Positions 1 through 8,133 of a stretch of 64,000 nucleotides of DNA are shown in pieces. How positions within the stretch are numbered: position 1 is the first letter of the stretch; every line of letters starts with the position of its first letter. This DNA comes from Kangiella profundi (GTDB taxonomy: Bacteria; Pseudomonadota; Gammaproteobacteria; Enterobacterales; Kangiellaceae): assembly GCF_002838765.1 (NCBI RefSeq), contig NZ_CP025120.1:744001-808000 (forward strand), in the 5' to 3' direction. The position numbers and the translations under genes are program-made. The notes beneath the pieces are model-generated. The model saw only the letters and a program-made list of their open reading frames with translations. It was not told where the DNA came from and did not search any database.

Positions 1-1
1 T

Positions 2-2632
2 ATGGGAAAATCTTTGGTTATAGTGGAGTCGCCTGCAAAAGCGAAAACCATTAATAAATACCTGGGAAAAGACTTTATCGTCAAATCGAGTATCGGTCAC
101 ATTCGTGATTTGCCCACCGGATCGCAAAATAAAAAACCGGTGGACGCCAAAGAAAGAGCCAGAAAGGCAGCTGCGACGCGTAAGCTCTCCCCGAAAGAAA
201 AAGCTAAACAAAAAGCGCTGAAAGAAAAAACGGCGCTTTTTGCACGTATGGGTATTAACCCAGAGAAGAGTTGGGAGGCGCAGTACGAAGTGCTTCCCGG
301 AAAAGAAAAAGTTCTCAATGAATTAAAGAAGCTCGCTAAAGATGCCGACACTATCTATCTGGCAACGGATTTGGATAGAGAAGGGGAAGCCATCGCTTGG
401 CACTTGCGCGAATTATTAGACGGCGATGAGAGTCGCTTTAAGCGCGTGGTCTTTAACGAGATTACCAAAAAAGCCATTCAGCAAGCGTTTTCAAAGCCTG
501 GTGAGCTGGATATGAATTATGTCAATGCACAACAGGCTAGACGTTTTCTGGATCGCGTTGTGGGCTTCATGGTATCGCCATTGCTATGGCGTAAAATTTC
601 TCGTGGTCTTTCCGCTGGCCGCGTTCAGTCTGTTGCAGTAAGGCTGCTGGTTGAACGTGAGCGTGAAATTCGTGCGTTTATTCCCGAAGAGTATTGGGAT
701 ATTCACGCGAATACCTTAACGCAGTCCAAAGATGATTTACGCCTGCAGGTCAATAAATACCAAGGCAAAAACTTCCGTCCAAACAGTGAAGAAGAGACCA
801 ACAAGGCGCTTGAAGTTCTTAAGTCGTCAGACTACAAAGTGGTTACTCGTGAAGATAAACCACAAAAAAGCAAAGCCCCAAAACCTTTTATCACATCAAC
901 CCTTCAGCAGGCTGCCAGTACCAGGCTAGGCTTTGGGGTCAAGAAAACCATGATGATGGCTCAGCGTTTATATGAAGCTGGCTATATCACTTACATGCGT
1001 ACTGATTCGACTAACTTGAGTGGGGATGCGGTTGAAGCCTGTCGCGATTACATCAAAACCAATATCGGTAAAGAATACCTACCGAAAGAGGCCAACAGTT
1101 ACAGTAGCAAAGAAGGGGCTCAGGAAGCTCACGAAGCGATTCGTCCATCAGATGTTGCTAAGAAAGTTGGTCATCTCAATGGCATGGAAAAAGACGCAGA
1201 GCGTTTGTATGACCTTATCTGGCGTCAGTTTGTCGCCTGCCAGATGTTGCCAGCAGAATTTGATGTAACCAGTTTGAAAGTTCAGGCTGGTGATTACGAA
1301 CTAAAAGCACGCGGTCGTGTGATGCGTTTTGACGGTTGGACCAAAGTCCTTCCGATGCAAAAGAAAAATGCTGAAGATGAAGAATTGCCGAATGTAAAAG
1401 AAGGCGAAATGCTTGAACTTAAAAAGCTTGAGCCCAAGCAGCACTTCACAAAACCGCCTGCACGTTATTCAGAGGCGGCTCTGGTAAAAGAACTGGAAAA
1501 GCGCGGTATTGGTCGTCCTTCTACCTATGCATCCATTATCTCGACAATTCAGGACCGTGGTTATGTTCGTTTAGAAAATCGTCGCTTCTATGCGCAGAAA
1601 ATTGGTGAGATTGTCACAGAGCGCCTGGTCGAGAGCTTCAACGATCTTCTTGATTACTCATTCACAGCTACCATGGAAAAACATCTGGATGATATTGCTT
1701 CGGGACGTCAGAACTGGAAGGTAACGCTGGATGAATTCTACGATGAGTTTTCGAAACAGTTGAAAAAGGCTGATGAAGAAGAAGCCGACGGTGGCATGCG
1801 ACGTAATGAAGCGGTCGAAACCGATATTCTGTGCGACAAATGTAAAACGAACCATATGGCGATTCGTAATGCCAGTACCGGTGTTTTCCTAGGCTGTATG
1901 GGTTACTCATTGCCGCCCAAAGAACGCTGCAAGAATACGGTTAATCTTATTCCGGGCGAAGAGTTTATTGCTGCCGACGAGGAAGAAGAAGCGCGTTATC
2001 TGCATGATAAGAAGCGTTGCAAGAAATGTAATTCGACCATGGATGATTATTTGGTAGATGAAAATACCAAATTGTATATCTGTGGTAATAACCCTGATTG
2101 CGATGGCTATGAAATTGAAAAAGGCGAATTCAAAATCAAGGGTTATGATGGCCCAGTTTTGGAGTGCGATAAGTGCGGCAGTGAAATGCAGTTAAAAACC
2201 GGTCGTTTCGGAAAGTACTTTGACTGCACCAACGAAGACTGTAAGAACACTCGTAAATTGCTTAAAAATGGCCAGCCTGCGCCGCCTAAAGCTGATCCGA
2301 TACCAATGCCTGATCTACAGTGCGAGAAAGTTGATGACCATTACGTTCTTCGTGATGGTGCTGCCGGTATCTTCCTTGCGGCAAGTAAGTTTCCGCGAAA
2401 TCGCGAAACTCGTGCGCCTGCAGTTGATGAGCTGATCACAGTAAAAGACAAACTGGATCCTAAGTATAAGTTCCTGGCAGAGGCACCACTCAAAGATCCA
2501 GACGGCAACCGTACTTTTGTAAAGTTCAGCCGTAAAACAGGTCAACAGTACGTTGCTGGTGTCAAAGATGATGGTAAAGCCAGCGGTTGGACTGCTTTTT
2601 ATGAAAATGGAAAGTGGGTACCTCAAAAGTAG
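2..2632 (+). CDS. topA: DNA topoisomerase I
   Basis: Type IA topoisomerase that relaxes negative supercoils behind transcription and replication. The frame opens with [17 protein letters not shown], the usual family start, one base into the window, so the N-terminus is complete but its promoter lies outside. A Toprim domain fills about the first 160 residues (DLDREGEA motif). The catalytic tyrosine is Tyr331 in [10 protein letters not shown]. Three four-cysteine zinc ribbons start near residues 611, 673 and 722, followed by a basic tail. The 876 aa length is close to the E. coli enzyme (865 aa). A strong terminator follows 48 bases after the stop. Nothing looks damaged. Confidence 0.98.
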   Translation: MGKSLVIVESPAKAKTINKYLGKDFIVKSSIGHIRDLPTGSQNKKPVDAKERARKAAATRKLSPKEKAKQKALKEKTALFARMGINPEKSWEAQYEVLPGKEKVLNELKKLAKDADTIYLATDLDREGEAIAWHLRELLDGDESRFKRVVFNEITKKAIQQAFSKPGELDMNYVNAQQARRFLDRVVGFMVSPLLWRKISRGLSAGRVQSVAVRLLVEREREIRAFIPEEYWDIHANTLTQSKDDLRLQVNKYQGKNFRPNSEEETNKALEVLKSSDYKVVTREDKPQKSKAPKPFITSTLQQAASTRLGFGVKKTMMMAQRLYEAGYITYMRTDSTNLSGDAVEACRDYIKTNIGKEYLPKEANSYSSKEGAQEAHEAIRPSDVAKKVGHLNGMEKDAERLYDLIWRQFVACQMLPAEFDVTSLKVQAGDYELKARGRVMRFDGWTKVLPMQKKNAEDEELPNVKEGEMLELKKLEPKQHFTKPPARYSEAALVKELEKRGIGRPSTYASIISTIQDRGYVRLENRRFYAQKIGEIVTERLVESFNDLLDYSFTATMEKHLDDIASGRQNWKVTLDEFYDEFSKQLKKADEEEADGGMRRNEAVETDILCDKCKTNHMAIRNASTGVFLGCMGYSLPPKERCKNTVNLIPGEEFIAADEEEEARYLHDKKRCKKCNSTMDDYLVDENTKLYICGNNPDCDGYEIEKGEFKIKGYDGPVLECDKCGSEMQLKTGRFGKYFDCTNEDCKNTRKLLKNGQPAPPKADPIPMPDLQCEKVDDHYVLRDGAAGIFLAASKFPRNRETRAPAVDELITVKDKLDPKYKFLAEAPLKDPDGNRTFVKFSRKTGQQYVAGVKDDGKASGWTAFYENGKWVPQK

Positions 2633-2679
2633 CACCTGTAAAAATAAAGCGTATATTCGCACGTTGTTTGTTAAAATCG

Positions 2680-2710
2680 GCCTGTCATCAAACTGGTGAC
2701 AGGCTTTTTT
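2680..2710 (+). terminator. Rho-independent terminator of topA
   Basis: An 8-bp perfect stem, GCCTGTCA (2680-2687) with TGACAGGC (2697-2704), has a 9-base loop and is followed by six T. It lies between topA and the pyrD start, so pyrD needs its own promoter downstream of or within this hairpin. Confidence 0.9.
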
Positions 2711-2746
2711 GTACTAGGTTTAATTGAAATCAGTTGGGGCAACTGT

Positions 2747-3775
2747 ATGTATTCATTATTACGATCATTATTGTTTATGCTGGATGGCGAGCGTTCGCAT
2801 CACTTGTCGCTGAACAGTCTTAATCTGCTCAATCGGCTAAAGCTATCGGGCTTATTGTCACAACCCCTGGTTGATGACCCGGTCGAAGTGATGGGTATCA
2901 AGTTTCCAAACCGTGTTGGACTTGCTGCTGGCCTGGACAAAAATGGTGAATATATTGATGCCTTAAGCCACTTTGGTTTTGGTTTCATTGAAGTAGGAAC
3001 CGTGACGCCTCGTCCGCAGCCGGGTAACCCGAAGCCTAGACTTTTCAGGATTAAAGATGCCGAAGCGATTATTAATCGCATGGGTTTTAATAATGATGGT
3101 GTAGATGCTCTACTGAGTAACGTTGAAAAAGCCCGGTTCAATGGTGTACTGGGAATTAATATCGGTAAAAACTTTGATACGCCAGTGGAAAAAGCGGTTG
3201 ATGATTATCTGATCGGTATGGAGAAGATTTATCGTCGTGCAGATTATATGGTTGTAAATATTTCCTCTCCAAATACACCCGGACTTCGTGATTTGCAATT
3301 TGGTGAAACCTTGAAAAGCCTGTTGGAAAACCTGAAAAAGAAACAACAGGAGCTACATCAGGAACATAAAGTTTATAAGCCGTTAGCCATTAAAATTGCC
3401 CCAGATTTGTCTGCAACCGATATTGATCAGCTTGCTGATACCTTCAGACAATTTGAATTGGATGGCATCATTGCTACCAATACCACCTTTGATCGCAGTA
3501 AAGTCGAAGGCCTGAAACATGCTGAAGAACAGGGCGGCTTGAGTGGTAAACCACTGGCCAGCCAGTCCACCAAGGTAATTAAGCGTCTGGTAGAAGCTCT
3601 GGATGATTCAATCCCAGTCATTGGTGTTGGTGGGATTACTGATGAGCAGAGTGCTATCGATAAAATTGAGGCTGGAGCCAAACTGGTTCAGATTTACTCA
3701 GGGTTTATTTATCATGGTCCGCAGCTTGTATACGAAGTAGCGAAAGCCTTAAAAGAACACCAGCAGAACCAATAG
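2747..3775 (+). CDS. pyrD: Dihydroorotate dehydrogenase (quinone), class 2
   Basis: FMN enzyme of the inner membrane that oxidises dihydroorotate to orotate with quinone as acceptor, the fourth step of pyrimidine synthesis. The start at 2747 (MYSLLRSLLFMLDGE) is preceded by GGGG at 7 bases and matches the class 2 N-terminus. The longer open frame back to 2696 would start inside the topA terminator. The N-terminal helix region is the membrane/quinone site typical of class 2. The FMN-binding motif MGFNNDGVDAL is present. The serine-type catalytic base lies in SSPNTPGLRDLQ at residues 173-174, instead of the cysteine of class 1. At 342 aa it is close to E. coli PyrD (336 aa). Confidence 0.97.
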   Translation: MYSLLRSLLFMLDGERSHHLSLNSLNLLNRLKLSGLLSQPLVDDPVEVMGIKFPNRVGLAAGLDKNGEYIDALSHFGFGFIEVGTVTPRPQPGNPKPRLFRIKDAEAIINRMGFNNDGVDALLSNVEKARFNGVLGINIGKNFDTPVEKAVDDYLIGMEKIYRRADYMVVNISSPNTPGLRDLQFGETLKSLLENLKKKQQELHQEHKVYKPLAIKIAPDLSATDIDQLADTFRQFELDGIIATNTTFDRSKVEGLKHAEEQGGLSGKPLASQSTKVIKRLVEALDDSIPVIGVGGITDEQSAIDKIEAGAKLVQIYSGFIYHGPQLVYEVAKALKEHQQNQ

Positions 3776-3801
3776 CGCAAACTTTCAAAGCAAACCATTC
3801 T

Positions 3802-3830
3802 AATAGCCGTTATAATGACGGCTATTTCAT
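3802..3830 (+). terminator. Hairpin after pyrD carrying a TATAAT in its loop
   Basis: AATAGCCGT (3802-3810) pairs perfectly with ACGGCTATT (3818-3826) around a 7-base loop TATAATG, and TCATTT follows. It can end pyrD transcription. The loop is also a consensus -10 hexamer (3811-3816) placed to serve rlmL, although no good -35 hexamer stands 16-18 bases upstream. It may therefore be terminator and promoter at once; a similar arrangement is seen at 17983-18017. Confidence 0.55.
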
Positions 3831-3845
3831 TTATCGTTCGTGATC

Positions 3846-6002
3846 ATGCAATTTTATGCCAGCTGCCCCAAAGGCGTTGAAGCTCTGTTAATAGATGAGC
3901 TAACTTCGCTAGGCGCTTCCAATCTTAAAGAACATCCTTCCCATATCGTCTTTGAAGGTGATTTAGAACTCGCCTATAAAGCTTGTCTTCATTCGCGTTT
4001 AGCCAATCGTATATACCTGTGCCTGCTGGATGAGGAGTTTAACTCTGTTGAGGATATGTACCAGAAGGTCAATAGTATTGAATGGAGCTGGCACTTTGAT
4101 ATGCAGCAGACTTTCGTAGTTGATGCTATTGCGCGTAAAAACTCCGACATTCGACATTCAGGCTTTGCGGCGCAGAAAGTCAAAGATGCGGTGGTGGATT
4201 ATTATCAGGAACGATTTGAACAACGCCCATCGGTGGATAAAGACAATCCGGATTATCGTATTCATGCCATTATCAATGGCCGACAGCTTAAGATCGGTAT
4301 TGATTTGGCTGGACGTAGTTTACATCAGCGTGGTTACCGACCGACTTCAGGTCGCGCTCCAATCAAAGAGAACCTCGCCGCTGCTTTGTTAATTCGAGCT
4401 GGCTGGCCTGAGCTTTCGAAAAAAGGTTACAGCTTCCATGACCCCATGTGCGGAACAGGTACTTTGTTGGTTGAAGCAGCGATGATTGCCTGCGATATGG
4501 CGCCCGGGCTGTTTAACCCTTCTTTTTCATTCGAGAACTGGAAGCAACATGATGCAGAATTATGGCAAACGACTATCGCCACAGCTCGTCGTCAATTTAA
4601 TAAAAACAAATTGGCCCTAACTAATCGATTTATTGGCTCAGACAGCCACCGTAAGAGCCTGGACTTGGCTAAAGAAGTCATTCGCAATGCAGACTTTGCC
4701 GACTTCATAGAACTTAAGGAGCAGGATATTAGGCGCCCTACGCTCGAATTGTTTAATGAGCCGGGACTATTAGTTTCTAATCCGCCCTACGCGGAGCGCC
4801 TTGGTGAAGAAGATGAGGTCATGCAACTATATCGAGACTTTGGTGATTATATAAAAAGCCATTGTATCGGTTGGCAAGCAGCCATAATTACCAATGAGCC
4901 AGCATTTGCCAAAGCCATGGGTATGCGCTCACATAAGCAGTATAAATTTAAGAATGGTGCCATTGATTGCCAGCTATACCTGTTTGATGTGAAAGACGAG
5001 AACTTCTATAAGCCTTTCGATCCAACTGTTGTGAATCCAGACTGGGATAAGAACCTGTCCGATGGTGCTGTAATGCTGAAGAATCGCATTATTAAGAATC
5101 AGCAGCGCCTAAAATCCTACCTCAAGCAAAACGATGTAACCTGTTACCGTCTTTACGATGCAGACCTGCCTGAGTATTCAGCCGTTATCGATGTTTATGA
5201 TGGTATGGTTCATATTCAAGAATACGCACCGCCAAAAGACATTCCTGCTAAAGTTGCACAGCGACGTCTCAATGAAATAGTTCGTGTCACATCAGGGCTG
5301 TTACAGATTCCTGAGGCTGAAATTGCGCTTAAGCAAAGACAGCGTCAAAAAGGTGACTGGCAGTATCAGAAGCAAAGTGAAGAGGAGCAGTTCCAGGTGG
5401 TTAACGAGCAAGGACTCCAGTTTTATGTGAATCTTAACCGTTATCTGGATACAGGTTTGTTCCTTGATCATCGTAAAACACGAAAAATGATCATGGCTGA
5501 AGCTAAAGATAAGCGGTTCCTGAACCTTTTCGCCTATACCGGTTCGGTGAGTGTCTATGCGGCAAAGGGTGGGGCAAAAACTACCACTGTTGATATGTCC
5601 AAGACCTATTTGAATTGGGGGATAAAAAACTTTGGCTTGAATAATATTCCAATTTACGGTCATGAGTTTATTCAGTCGGATTGTTTGCAGTGGCTTGATG
5701 AAGTACAGGGAGAAAGAACGTTTGACTTGATTTTCCTGGATCCTCCGACCTTTTCTAACTCCAAGCGAATGGATACAACCTTTGATGTACAACGAGATCA
5801 GGTTGATTTAATCGAAAAGACCATGAATTTGCTGGATAGTAAAGGAAAGCTCTACTTTTCAAACAACTTCAAAAAGTTTGAAATGGAAAAAGTACTAATG
5901 GATACCTTTGATGTGCAAGAAATTACAGCAAGAACCTTGCCAATTGACTTTCAAAAGAGTCGAAATCATCACAGGTGCTGGTTAATTCAGCATAAAGGTT
6001 AA
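3846..6002 (+). CDS. rlmL: 23S rRNA (guanine-N2)/(guanine-N7) methyltransferase RlmKL
   Basis: Fused rRNA methyltransferase. In E. coli the N-terminal half makes m2G2445 and the C-terminal half m7G2069 in 23S rRNA. Seen here: a THUMP RNA-binding region at about residues 45-155, a first methyltransferase with NPPY at residue 312, and a second Rossmann methyltransferase with DPPTFSNSK from residue 632. The 718 aa length fits the fused protein (702 aa in E. coli). I chose ATG 3846 (MQFYASCPKGVEALL); an in-frame GTG at 3840 is the alternative, and neither has a clear ribosome binding site. A bidirectional terminator separates it from the minus-strand gene downstream. Confidence 0.96.
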   Translation: MQFYASCPKGVEALLIDELTSLGASNLKEHPSHIVFEGDLELAYKACLHSRLANRIYLCLLDEEFNSVEDMYQKVNSIEWSWHFDMQQTFVVDAIARKNSDIRHSGFAAQKVKDAVVDYYQERFEQRPSVDKDNPDYRIHAIINGRQLKIGIDLAGRSLHQRGYRPTSGRAPIKENLAAALLIRAGWPELSKKGYSFHDPMCGTGTLLVEAAMIACDMAPGLFNPSFSFENWKQHDAELWQTTIATARRQFNKNKLALTNRFIGSDSHRKSLDLAKEVIRNADFADFIELKEQDIRRPTLELFNEPGLLVSNPPYAERLGEEDEVMQLYRDFGDYIKSHCIGWQAAIITNEPAFAKAMGMRSHKQYKFKNGAIDCQLYLFDVKDENFYKPFDPTVVNPDWDKNLSDGAVMLKNRIIKNQQRLKSYLKQNDVTCYRLYDADLPEYSAVIDVYDGMVHIQEYAPPKDIPAKVAQRRLNEIVRVTSGLLQIPEAEIALKQRQRQKGDWQYQKQSEEEQFQVVNEQGLQFYVNLNRYLDTGLFLDHRKTRKMIMAEAKDKRFLNLFAYTGSVSVYAAKGGAKTTTVDMSKTYLNWGIKNFGLNNIPIYGHEFIQSDCLQWLDEVQGERTFDLIFLDPPTFSNSKRMDTTFDVQRDQVDLIEKTMNLLDSKGKLYFSNNFKKFEMEKVLMDTFDVQEITARTLPIDFQKSRNHHRCWLIQHKG

Positions 6003-6054
6003 ACTTTATTGACTACAAAGAACTCTATCCATACTTTGCCAACCAATAGGCATT

Positions 6055-6082
6055 AAAAAACCCAGCCGAAGCTGGGTTTTTT
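6055..6082. terminator. Bidirectional terminator between rlmL and the histone-like gene
   Basis: Six A, then CCCAGC (6061-6066), a CGAA tetraloop, GCTGGG (6071-6076) and six T. The symmetric A and T runs let it work for both convergent genes. Confidence 0.92.
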
Positions 6083-6100
6083 ATTAATAAGTCCTAAGAC

Positions 6101-6799
6101 TTACTTTTTCTTTTTAGCTACGCGCTTTTTAGCAGGAGCCTTTTTCTTGGCTGGTGCTTTTTTCTTAGCGGGAGCTTTCTTTTTAGCAGGAGCCTTTTTC
6201 TTGGCTGGTGCTTTTTTCTTAGCAGGAGCTTTTTTCTTGGCTGGTTTCTTTTTAGCTTTTGCTTTTGCCTTAGCAGCAGCGGCTTTAGCTTTAGCAGCAG
6301 CTTTCTTCTTGTCCGCAGCAGCTTTCTTTCTCGCTTTAGCAGCAGCGGCTTTAGCTTTAGCAGCAGCTTTCTTCTTATCAGCAGCAGCTTTCTTCTTAGC
6401 TTTAGCAGCAGCTTTCTTCTCTGCAGCAGCTTTCTTCTTAGCTTCTTTAGCAGCCCAGTCTTTTTCAAACTTGGCAATTGCTTTTTCTAAAGCAGCTTGT
6501 TTAGTTGCTGCGGCTTTTGCATCAGCTAGTGCAGACTTAGTAGTGTCGTGAGCTTTAACGGCCTGATTAACTGCAGTCTTAGCCTTACGAACAGCTTCTT
6601 TAGCTTTCTTGGCAGCGGCTTTCGCAGCTTTGGTAGACTTACCCTTAGCTTTGTCAGCAGCAGCTTTCGCTTTGTCACCTGCTTTCTTGGCAGCATCACG
6701 AGCTTTCTTTACTGCGGCTGCAGCTTTCTTTTCTGCCGCTTCAAGTTGCTTCATAGTTGTACCCTTAGAAGCAGATTTTTTTACTGGTTTTTTAGCCAT
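6101..6799 (-). CDS. Lysine/alanine-rich histone H1-like DNA-binding protein
   Basis: A 232 aa protein made almost only of Lys and Ala, resembling eukaryotic H1 tails and the low-complexity part of bacterial proteins such as AlgP. It probably binds DNA or RNA non-specifically; this is inference. A less repetitive helical N-terminal half (heptad-like Ala/Lys, with a short acidic-aromatic stretch EKFEKDWAAKEA-like near residue 115) leads into two 22-residue repeats and then six PAKKKA hexapeptides ending in RVAKKKK. The start at 6799 (MAKKPVKKS) has AGGGG 8 bases upstream; the ATG two codons earlier is too close to it. It stands alone with its own promoter. Homology cannot be judged reliably from such biased composition. 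Confidence 0.8.
   Translation of the reverse strand: MAKKPVKKSASKGTTMKQLEAAEKKAAAAVKKARDAAKKAGDKAKAAADKAKGKSTKAAKAAAKKAKEAVRKAKTAVNQAVKAHDTTKSALADAKAAATKQAALEKAIAKFEKDWAAKEAKKKAAAEKKAAAKAKKKAAADKKKAAAKAKAAAAKARKKAAADKKKAAAKAKAAAAKAKAKAKKKPAKKKAPAKKKAPAKKKAPAKKKAPAKKKAPAKKKAPAKKRVAKKKK
6131..6412. repeat. Tandem coding repeats in the histone-like gene
   Basis: Two nested periodicities. An 18-base unit encodes PAKKKA, with near-identical 54-base blocks starting at 6131 and 6185 (three units each). A 66-base unit (22 codons) repeats from 6281 to 6347. Copy number probably varies between strains by slippage or unequal recombination. These are coding repeats without spacers, so not a CRISPR. Confidence 0.85.
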
Positions 6800-6846
6800 G
6801 GTCATTTCCCCTGTGTTGCGAGATGTTTTGATTAAAATTCAATCAA

Positions 6847-6875
6847 ATTATACGGAAAGAAATTTAGAAAGTTAA
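6847..6875 (-). promoter_or_regulatory. Promoter of the histone-like gene
   Basis: On the minus strand TTAACT (6875-6870) and a perfect TATAAT (6852-6847) are separated by 17 bases. It sits about 50 bases upstream of the chosen start, in very AT-rich DNA. Confidence 0.6.
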
Positions 6876-6932
6876 TAATTAATTATGCTAAAGTTGCAAA
6901 TAACGAATCTTTTTTAATGTTTTTTAACAAAA

Positions 6933-7199
6933 ATGAATGATAAAACGCAAAAAATATTTTTTTATACAACTTTTGGTTGTCATTTGTGTGAAAAAGTAGA
7001 GGCAATGCTAACTGAAATTTCACACCAGTATAAGGAGCAATTCCACTATCAAATTATTCCTTTCGATATTATTGATGATGATAAAATTTTTGAACGATAT
7101 CGTTATTCAATTCCGGTTTTAAAAAAAGAAAATGAGGAAGAGGAATTAAACTGGCCATACGATTACGAACAACTTCGTCTTTGGCTAAATTTAAATTAG
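6933..7199 (+). CDS. Glutaredoxin-like protein (DUF836 type)
   Basis: An 88 aa thioredoxin-fold protein. The N-terminal strand FFYTTFGCHLC carries a CxxC redox pair, with a cis-proline-like SIPVL near residue 60, as in the DUF836/glutaredoxin family. It probably reduces disulfides or glutathione adducts in the cytoplasm; substrates are unknown. The gene is clearly richer in A+T than its neighbours, has no obvious ribosome binding site, and is divergent from the histone-like gene across an AT-rich gap. It appears to be a single-gene unit. Confidence 0.8.
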   Translation: MNDKTQKIFFYTTFGCHLCEKVEAMLTEISHQYKEQFHYQIIPFDIIDDDKIFERYRYSIPVLKKENEEEELNWPYDYEQLRLWLNLN

Positions 7200-7265
7200 T
7201 GTCCGATATAAATTTAACTTCCCATCCACTACTTCGATTCTCTCTTAAACTGACCGCTTAAACCT

Positions 7266-7307
7266 TTTTAGAAGATACGGTAGTTGCTTTGTTCATATCT
7301 TCTAAAA
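7266..7307. repeat. 12-bp perfect inverted repeat in the gap before psrA
   Basis: TTTTAGAAGATA (7266-7277) pairs exactly with TATCTTCTAAAA (7296-7307) across an 18-base loop. The 276-base gap 7200-7475 shows no credible gene. This hairpin is its main structure upstream of the psrA promoter, and it may end transcription of the glutaredoxin-like gene. Confidence 0.6.
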
Positions 7308-7404
7308 GTTTCATTCTTACTTTTTAGGACTCTTTATTAACTTGACCATTATTGGCTAGTTCCTATCCTTTCTAATCGTAATCACTCGTCCTTGATGCAG
7401 ATGC

Positions 7405-7448
7405 TTGACAAAGGTTGGGTTTGAACGTATGTTTCAAACAGTTGTTTG
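7405..7448 (+). promoter_or_regulatory. psrA promoter with PsrA-type operator
   Basis: A perfect -35 TTGACA (7405-7410) and TATGTT (7428-7433) are 17 bases apart. Overlapping and just after the -10 is CAAAC-AGTT-GTTTG (7435-7448). As I recall it, the PsrA consensus is C/G-AAAC, 2-4 bases, GTTT-G/C, so this fits. An overlapping outward palindrome, GTTTGAA (7419-7425) and TTCAAAC (7433-7439), shares the same half-site. A bound repressor would cover the -10, so the operon is probably autorepressed. Confidence 0.75.
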
Positions 7449-7475
7449 GAATTGATTGGGCAGGATAGTTAAAGC

Positions 7476-8105
7476 ATGACTAAAACTGAGTCGACTAAGA
7501 GTCGGATACTGGATGCTGCAGAGCAGCTCTTTGCAGAGCGGGGCTTTGCGGAGACTAGCCTTAGAACGATTACCACGCGGGCAAGAGTGAATCTGGCCAG
7601 CGTCAATTATCATTTTGGCTCAAAAAAGTCCTTGATTCAGGCGGTATTCGACCGTTTTTTGCAGGATTTCACTAAAGAGCTGAGTCTTGAGTTGATGACT
7701 TTAGAGCAACTTGAGCCCGTTCAGCTTGAAGCAGAAAAACTGCTTAATGCTCTTATCAAGCCTTTGCTTAGTCTGAATTCACGTCGAGATAATGCAATTT
7801 CTATTTTTATGCGTCTATTGGGACGAGCTTATGCAGAAACACAAGGCCACCTTCGTCGGTATGTAACCGATAAATATGGTCATGTACTGGTTCGCTTTAC
7901 TCATCTTTTCCAAAAAGGCTATCCCAGCCTGACCATCGACCAGATTTTCTGGCGATTGCACTACATGCTGGGCAGTATGATTTTTACTTTAGGTGGCAGT
8001 GAAGCATTACGTCAGATTTCACAGGCTGACTTTAATCGAGATTTGGGTGTTGAGGATGTGATCAAAGAAATGGTGCCATTCCTTGCAGCCGGTATGAAAG
8101 CGTAA
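7476..8105 (+). CDS. psrA: TetR-family fatty-acid-responsive regulator PsrA
   Basis: A 209 aa TetR-type repressor. The N-terminal helix-turn-helix (about residues 10-55, SRILDAAEQLFAERGFAETS and then VNYHFGSKKSLIQ) closely follows what I remember of Pseudomonas PsrA. PsrA-type proteins bind long-chain acyl ligands and derepress beta-oxidation genes; in pseudomonads PsrA also affects rpoS. The gene is followed after 28 bases by fadE with no terminator between, so regulator and target enzyme form one operon. The promoter upstream carries a matching operator. The C-terminal ligand-binding half is of normal length. Confidence 0.85.
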   Translation: MTKTESTKSRILDAAEQLFAERGFAETSLRTITTRARVNLASVNYHFGSKKSLIQAVFDRFLQDFTKELSLELMTLEQLEPVQLEAEKLLNALIKPLLSLNSRRDNAISIFMRLLGRAYAETQGHLRRYVTDKYGHVLVRFTHLFQKGYPSLTIDQIFWRLHYMLGSMIFTLGGSEALRQISQADFNRDLGVEDVIKEMVPFLAAGMKA

Positions 8106-8133
8106 CGTTGAATAATTTTTGAGGTAATTTGAA

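Noticed and set aside
2696..2746. Upstream extension of pyrD
   Set aside because: The open frame begins inside the topA terminator; ATG 2747 has a ribosome binding site and matches the family start.
6131..6412. Regular repeats that might suggest a CRISPR array
   Set aside because: No unique spacers; repeats are contiguous, in frame and encode PAKKKA-type units.
6147..6551. Long open frames on the plus strand opposite the histone-like gene
   Set aside because: They are by-products of the Lys/Ala codon repeats; the predicted peptides are Ala/Phe low-complexity with no start context.
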